A stretch of DNA of 35,965 nucleotides from Planktothricoides sp. SR001. Lineage in GTDB: Bacteria > Cyanobacteriota > Cyanobacteriia > Cyanobacteriales > Laspinemataceae. The position numbers and the translations under genes were made by a program. Of this stretch, positions 31,560 through 35,965 are shown one piece after another. The notes under the pieces are model-generated. The model did no database searches, was not told where the DNA came from, and saw only the letters and a list, made by a program, of their open reading frames with translations. Location of the stretch: positions 1-35,965 of the forward strand of contig NZ_LIUQ01000036.1 of assembly GCF_001276715.1 (NCBI RefSeq), given 5' to 3'. Within the stretch, counting starts at the first letter, position 1; every line of letters starts with the position of its first letter.

Positions 31560-33809
31560 TTACACCAAGGTAAAATCCCCGGCATTAATCGCAAAATCCG
31601 GCACCCCAGCTAATACCGCCAAAAGCTCACCCGTACCGGCAACCCGAATCAACGTATCGGCGCCCACTCCAGTAATCGACAACTGGTCAAAGGTCAGCCC
31701 AGCGGACAAACCAATCTTATCCACCCCATCGCTAAAATCCGTAATCCGGTCAGAACCATCGGCGATCGCATACACAAAAATATCAGAACCCTGCCCCCCG
31801 GTCAGGGTATCGGCGCCTCTGCCACCGATAATCGTATCCGCCCCAGGGCCACCGTTAATCACATTATCCAGATTATTGCCCGAAATAAAATCATTCACGG
31901 GAGAACCAATCAAATTCTCAACCAGCACCCCAAAACCAATCACCGTGCCATAACTACTGGTAATATGTGGCCCATCGGCGATCGTCAAGAGGGCATTACC
32001 AACTCCAGCCCGTTCTAAACTCCCATCTTCACCTCTAACCGCTGACACCCCGATATAGGTGGAACCATTCAGGGCACTAAAGGTGGTATTCAGTCCCCCC
32101 TCATTCATATTAAAGAAATAACTATCAATCCCCGGCAATTGGGAAAAATCCAGGGTATCGATGCCACCCCCATCCCAGACGGTCTGTTTCATCCCGATAA
32201 AATTACTGCCATCAAAGGCATAGACATCATTGCCCTTTCTGGCATCACTAAACCCATACAGGTATTGCAGCGCCCGAATATCATAAGACATCGGGCTAAC
32301 CGCGCCTACCCCGGCAAAATTATAACTCATCGCCGTATTCGTATTATTATCTTGAAAAGACTGTAAGAATGGCTGAGATTCTGTGGAACTTACGGGGGAA
32401 TTATTTAAAGGATTGGTACTAGCAATCCCCGGATTTTTCAGTCCTAAAGCAAACCCGATTTGCCGTACCAAAGACTCATAGCCAAAAGTGCCTTTTTGTC
32501 GAGAAAAAGCATTATTTTGATCCGACTCAAAATTTCTACTTAAATGGATATCACCCCGTAAATTAATATCACTAATTCCAGGGCCATAAGCATAAGCATA
32601 AAAGTTGCCAAAATTATTTGGTTGTCCGTTAGAAAACATAATTCTAATTTCCCCGGTATTCGGGGGTCTGTCCGGCACCTCCACCAATTGAAATGGCAGA
32701 ATTTCATTATACTGCCGCATGATTTCCCGGACATTATTTTTAATCGCTTCGCTGACCTCCCCGACCCCACTTTCTACCCCGGTATAAAGACCGGCACTAG
32801 CTTGGGTCACAAAGCTATAAGTCAGGGTGCCATTAACCCTGGTGTTCCACTTTTGTTTCGGCTGTAAAATGTTATTCGCTGCCAAAGCTTCATCAGGATT
32901 TTCGGCAACGGTTTGATTTTGGAGTAAAGCATCAATAGCTCTAGGGGCAAAATATACAGAAGATTGCCGTTGTTCGTCGGGCAAACCAATCAGACGAAAA
33001 TGATTGATTAATTCCTTATTATTGAGATTTTGTTCTTTTAAATCTTGGTTGTTATCTCGATAATATTGAGTATCATACAGCAGGGAGGGACGGCGATTTT
33101 CGTTGATACCAAATCGGATAAAGTGTTCTAAGGCGGTGCGACTGTTGAAATTAGCCGACTGAAGCTCCCGATTATTTTCGACATAGTATTTCGGATCGAA
33201 AATAATCGAAAACCGGCGACCTTCATTTAGGCCAAACAGTTGTAAGTGTTGTAAGGCTTGTTTGACGTTGAAACCAGCGTTGACTAAATCCGGGTTAGTG
33301 GGTAGGTAAATTTCTTGAATATCAATGTAGGGAGAAAAGCGGAAAAAATCTTCTCCTTCTTCTGGTTGTGCTGGAGCGGTTTGTAGTTGGTTCACTAATA
33401 ACCGGAGCCATTGTCGGTTCGCTGATTCTATGGGGTTAAAATCTTCGGGAACTGCGGTGGTTAATTCGTTTCTCTTTCTATATGATTGAATGTAGAAGTC
33501 CAGGTCAATAAATGGGGAAAATAGCCGACCTTCGCTGATTCCTGATGTTTTAAAATGATTCAATAGATCCCGATTACTTAACCCAGCTAAATCTGGATTG
33601 GCGGCGCGGTAAAAGTTAAAATCAAATACGAGAGAAAATCGCCGGCCTTCATCAATTCCATTGTTGAGGAAGTGATTTAATAGTTGCTCGTCATTGAATC
33701 CGGCGGCGGCAACGTCGGGGTTGGCCGCGAGATAAAAATCGCGATCGAATATTTCTTGTTCAAAGGGAAAAAATTCAACGCTGGGATCTGTGAAAACGCC
33801 CTGAACCAT
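31560..33809 (-). CDS. serralysin-like RTX protein with a lost zinc site
   Basis: A 749-residue protein. Residues about 15-290 contain six degenerate repeats of about 45 residues with FYxAxNPD and LxHFxxxGxxEGRxxS. A metalloprotease-like domain (about 310-540) resembles serralysin (M10), including the Met-turn NTAMSYN and PMSYDIRALQYLYGF. The expected zinc signature HExxHxxGxxH reads RQIGFALGLKN (about 448-458): all three histidines and the glutamate are replaced. Residues about 640-690 carry calcium-binding RTX repeats (GGPGADTIIGGRGADTLTGG). There is no signal peptide, consistent with type I secretion, whose genes are not in view. It is probably a secreted, non-proteolytic binding protein. 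Confidence 0.85.
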   Translation of the reverse strand: MVQGVFTDPSVEFFPFEQEIFDRDFYLAANPDVAAAGFNDEQLLNHFLNNGIDEGRRFSLVFDFNFYRAANPDLAGLSNRDLLNHFKTSGISEGRLFSPFIDLDFYIQSYRKRNELTTAVPEDFNPIESANRQWLRLLVNQLQTAPAQPEEGEDFFRFSPYIDIQEIYLPTNPDLVNAGFNVKQALQHLQLFGLNEGRRFSIIFDPKYYVENNRELQSANFNSRTALEHFIRFGINENRRPSLLYDTQYYRDNNQDLKEQNLNNKELINHFRLIGLPDEQRQSSVYFAPRAIDALLQNQTVAENPDEALAANNILQPKQKWNTRVNGTLTYSFVTQASAGLYTGVESGVGEVSEAIKNNVREIMRQYNEILPFQLVEVPDRPPNTGEIRIMFSNGQPNNFGNFYAYAYGPGISDINLRGDIHLSRNFESDQNNAFSRQKGTFGYESLVRQIGFALGLKNPGIASTNPLNNSPVSSTESQPFLQSFQDNNTNTAMSYNFAGVGAVSPMSYDIRALQYLYGFSDARKGNDVYAFDGSNFIGMKQTVWDGGGIDTLDFSQLPGIDSYFFNMNEGGLNTTFSALNGSTYIGVSAVRGEDGSLERAGVGNALLTIADGPHITSSYGTVIGFGVLVENLIGSPVNDFISGNNLDNVINGGPGADTIIGGRGADTLTGGQGSDIFVYAIADGSDRITDFSDGVDKIGLSAGLTFDQLSITGVGADTLIRVAGTGELLAVLAGVPDFAINAGDFTLV

Positions 33810-33880
33810 TTTGTTTACTCCTGTTTACTACTTTAGCATTTAGATAAATTTTAGCTGAATAAAACTTTTGATAGTTGTCG

Positions 33881-33929
33881 TTAGGTGACAGGTCATTTTT
33901 TCTTTGTTCACCAATGACCTGTCACCTAA
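33881..33929. repeat. perfect 17-bp inverted repeat upstream of the RTX protein gene
   Basis: TTAGGTGACAGGTCATT (33881-33897) and its exact complement (33913-33929) flank 15 bases. It lies between two minus-strand genes, 19 bases past the dienelactone hydrolase stop and 72 before the RTX start. It may terminate the former or regulate the latter; there is no long T-run. Confidence 0.75.
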
Positions 33930-33948
33930 TGCTCAATAAGAGTTTCAC

Positions 33949-34698
33949 TTAGTGAGAGGTTTTGAGGGTTTCGCCATAGAGTTGTAAGACGTGAGTCCAA
34001 GCATCTGCGGCGGCGCTGGGGTTGTAACTAGCCCGTCGATCGCAGAAGAAACCGTGGTCGGTTCCATCGTAGCGAAAGACGCGATGAGAGATTTGATGTT
34101 TCTGAAGTTCGGCTTCAATTTGATCGCCCTGTTCATTGGGAATGAGGGGGTCTTGGTTGCCGAAGAATAGGTAAATGCTGCCGTTGATTTCTGGGGTGCG
34201 GGTGATGGTAGGTTCACCGCCTCCAGGGGTCATGGTGGCAATTCCGCCGCCATAAAATGAGGCGGTGGCTTTGATGTCCGGTAATGTCGCCGCCAGGTAA
34301 GCGACGTGACCGCCAAAGCAGAAGCCAATGCAGCCAAAGTTATCCGTGGTGACGGGCAAGCTTTTCAGGTAGTTGATGGTGGCTTGGGTATCACTCAGGA
34401 GTTGGTCGGCGGTGGTGAGGTCTTTATGATATCTGCCGATTTCTAGGTCTTTTTCGGTGTATCCGGTTTCAAAGTTGGGGGCAGTGCGTTGAAAAATTGC
34501 TGGGGCGATCGCCACATATCCTTGTTTGGCAATGCGTTCGGTGACATCCCGAATATGGGCATTGACCCCAAAGACCTCTTGGAACACGATCACCCCTGGA
34601 AATGTCCCTTGACCCACAGGTTGGGCTAAATAGGCGGAAAGTTGCAAATCTCCGTTGACAACTTTAACCTGATGAGTAAGTATTTGCTGTTCTGACAT
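33949..34698 (-). CDS. dienelactone hydrolase family protein
   Basis: A 249-residue alpha/beta hydrolase. The nucleophile is the cysteine in IGFCFGGHVAYLAA (about residue 125), the acid is D in LFFGNQDPLIP and the base is H in DGTDHGFFCDR (about 205). Catalytic Cys rather than Ser is the mark of dienelactone hydrolases, which open lactone rings, although most bacterial members have unknown substrates. It is cytoplasmic. Other members in cyanobacteria are common and not tied to aromatic degradation. Confidence 0.92.
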   Translation of the reverse strand: MSEQQILTHQVKVVNGDLQLSAYLAQPVGQGTFPGVIVFQEVFGVNAHIRDVTERIAKQGYVAIAPAIFQRTAPNFETGYTEKDLEIGRYHKDLTTADQLLSDTQATINYLKSLPVTTDNFGCIGFCFGGHVAYLAATLPDIKATASFYGGGIATMTPGGGEPTITRTPEINGSIYLFFGNQDPLIPNEQGDQIEAELQKHQISHRVFRYDGTDHGFFCDRRASYNPSAAADAWTHVLQLYGETLKTSH

Positions 34699-34738
34699 AG
34701 TTTCTCTGACATAACTGGTTTGATTTTATATTGATAGT

Positions 34739-34890
34739 TGGTTGTTGGTTGATGGTTGTTGGTTGTTGGTTGATGGTTATTGGTTATTCGTTATTGGTTA
34801 TTGGGTGTTCGTTATTGGTTATTATAGGTTAGCCAGAACCAACAATAAACAATCAACAATCAACAATCAACAATCAACAAATAATTTGTC
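34739..34890. repeat. heptamer repeats between dienelactone hydrolase and GntR genes
   Basis: GGTTGTT and ATTGGTT-type heptamers (34739-34815) face CAATCAA units (about 34848-34880), giving an inverted pair that can fold back. The spacer also must contain the promoters of both divergent genes. Confidence 0.7.
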
Positions 34891-34905
34891 CCTGGAGCCC
34901 CTGAT

Positions 34906-35889
34906 ATGGTTGATTTTCATATTCAGTCTGATAGCGAAATTTCTGCGTCGAACCAATTATTTAATCAAATTCGGTTTGCGATCGCCTCTCGGCAATATTC
35001 TCCGGGGGAAAAGCTACCGAGTACCCGTGCGTTGGCCATGCAGACGGGTTTACACCGGAATACGATTAGCAAAGTTTATGAACAATTAGAAGCGATCGGG
35101 TTGGTAGAATCCCAAGCGGGTTCGGGGATTTATGTCAAAGCCGAAGGCTCTCCAGGCCAACGGCCTATCAAATCTTACATCTTAGAACAACATCCCCAAG
35201 CGAGTGAGATTGTGCAGAAAAGTGTTGACAAGCTAATTGCTCTGGGTTGCACGCTCAATGAAACCAGAGAGCTATTTTTAGGAGAAATTGATTGGCGTTT
35301 ACGGTGTAGTGCGCGAATTCTGGTGACAGCCCCGTCCCAAGATATTGGCATTGGTAAGTGGATGCGTTGGGAGTTAGAAGAAGCCCTGGCAACGCCGGTG
35401 CAACTTGTGGCTTTGGAGGAGTTGGCTGACGTGCTGGCCCAAGCGCCTTCGGGAACGGTGGTGACGACTCGTTATTTTATTGGCAAAGCGGAGGAGATCG
35501 CCAAGCCCAAGTCGGTACGAGTTTTGCCGATTGATATTTATGACCATGCCAAAGAAGAGGCGATTGTCAAACAGCTACCCAAGGATAGCTGTCTGGGTCT
35601 GGTAAGCATTAGTCCCGGTTGGTTGCGAGCCACGGAAGTGATTATTAATAGTATGCGGGGGGATGAATTACTGGTGATTACCGCCCAACTGGAAGATGCC
35701 TATAAGCTCAATTCGATTGTCCGTCGGGCAAGGGTGATCGGCTGTGACCCCGCCAGTTTACCTTCCGTGAAAGCGGCGATCGCAGCGGCTAAAGAAGACC
35801 TAATTCGCGCCCCGCAAGTTTACTGTATCGACCATTACATCAACCCGGATTCAATTAATCGGCTCAAACGAGAACTAGGACTTAGTTGA
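34906..35889 (+). CDS. GntR-family transcriptional regulator
   Basis: A 327-residue protein. The N-terminal winged-helix domain (about 8-80) has QLFNQIRFAIASRQYSPGEK, LPSTRALAMQTGLHRNTISK and YEQLEAIGLVESQAGSGIYV, the GntR recognition helix and wing. The C-terminal about 240 residues are not the FCD, UTRA or aminotransferase (MocR) domains I know, and they resemble a periplasmic-binding-like or other effector-sensing fold only loosely. The ligand is unknown. It is divergent from the dienelactone hydrolase gene, a possible target. Confidence 0.88.
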   Translation: MVDFHIQSDSEISASNQLFNQIRFAIASRQYSPGEKLPSTRALAMQTGLHRNTISKVYEQLEAIGLVESQAGSGIYVKAEGSPGQRPIKSYILEQHPQASEIVQKSVDKLIALGCTLNETRELFLGEIDWRLRCSARILVTAPSQDIGIGKWMRWELEEALATPVQLVALEELADVLAQAPSGTVVTTRYFIGKAEEIAKPKSVRVLPIDIYDHAKEEAIVKQLPKDSCLGLVSISPGWLRATEVIINSMRGDELLVITAQLEDAYKLNSIVRRARVIGCDPASLPSVKAAIAAAKEDLIRAPQVYCIDHYINPDSINRLKRELGLS

Positions 35890-35938
35890 AGCCTTTGTCA
35901 TTCACAGATTCAATGGGGCGATCGAGTGGGGATGAGGG

Positions 35939-35965
35939 GCTTCAGGAGCTTCAGGAGCTTCAGGA
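35939..35965. repeat. nine-base tandem repeat at the right edge
   Basis: Three copies of GCTTCAGGA run into the window end and may continue beyond it. Confidence 0.7.

Overview
This window reads as chromosomal DNA of a cyanobacterium, probably a filamentous Oscillatoriales-type strain. The palindrome GCGATCGC (HIP1) recurs in genes and spacers. The gene set is typical of cyanobacteria: a cyAbrB regulator, a GUN4-domain protein, an EGY-type site-2 protease, a DUF6464 protein, an Npun_F0494-type protein, a three-domain ribosomal protein S1 and an rpmG-rpsR-RNase II cluster. Intergenic heptamer repeats (STRRs) and small palindromic elements also fit. The genus-level placement is inference.

Layout. 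1-600: the 3' end of a group II intron (domains V and VI) abuts a tRNA-like split structure, followed by a divergent tRNA-Ser(UGA)-like gene and a strong terminator. 600-1680 is repeat-rich spacer. 1.7-8.0 kb: cyAbrB regulator, a stand-alone CheB with a Pro-Thr linker, and three tandem trypsin-like exported proteases on the minus strand. 8.3-13.4 kb (plus strand): a PLP-dependent decarboxylase, a small Npun_F0494-type protein, cobyric acid synthase CobQ, a 2Fe-2S ferredoxin and an SDR-type NAD(P)-binding protein. 13.4-15.6 kb (minus): a four-helix membrane protein, a conserved protein of unknown function preceded by a MITE-like element, and a metallo-beta-lactamase-fold protein lacking most metal ligands. 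15.65-22.5 kb (plus): site-2 protease, a large TonB-like protein, ribosomal L33 and S18, and an RNase II/R family exonuclease. 22.6-24.3 kb (minus): DUF6464 and CorA. 25.3-30.1 kb: GalT, a GUN4-domain protein with an N-terminal zinc ribbon, a small lipoprotein, an alpha/beta hydrolase and an acyl-CoA-dehydrogenase-like flavoprotein. 30.5-35.9 kb: ribosomal protein S1, a serralysin-like RTX protein whose zinc site is erased, a dienelactone hydrolase and a GntR regulator.

Most genes are single transcription units separated by repeat-filled spacers; the clearest operon-like groups are rpmG-rpsR-RNase and the three proteases. Repeats fall into distinct periods: 7 bp (intergenic STRRs), 15 bp (AAAGAATCCCTACCC at five places) and 12 bp arrays, which occur both in spacers and in frame inside cheB and the TonB-like gene.

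I do not see a convincing new multi-gene system. The best leads are the dead-site serralysin/RTX protein, the protease paralogues sharing an unrecognised C-terminal motif, the intron/tRNA junction at the left edge, the 12-bp array family, and the degenerate metallo-beta-lactamase divergent from the site-2 protease with only 3 bp between start codons.
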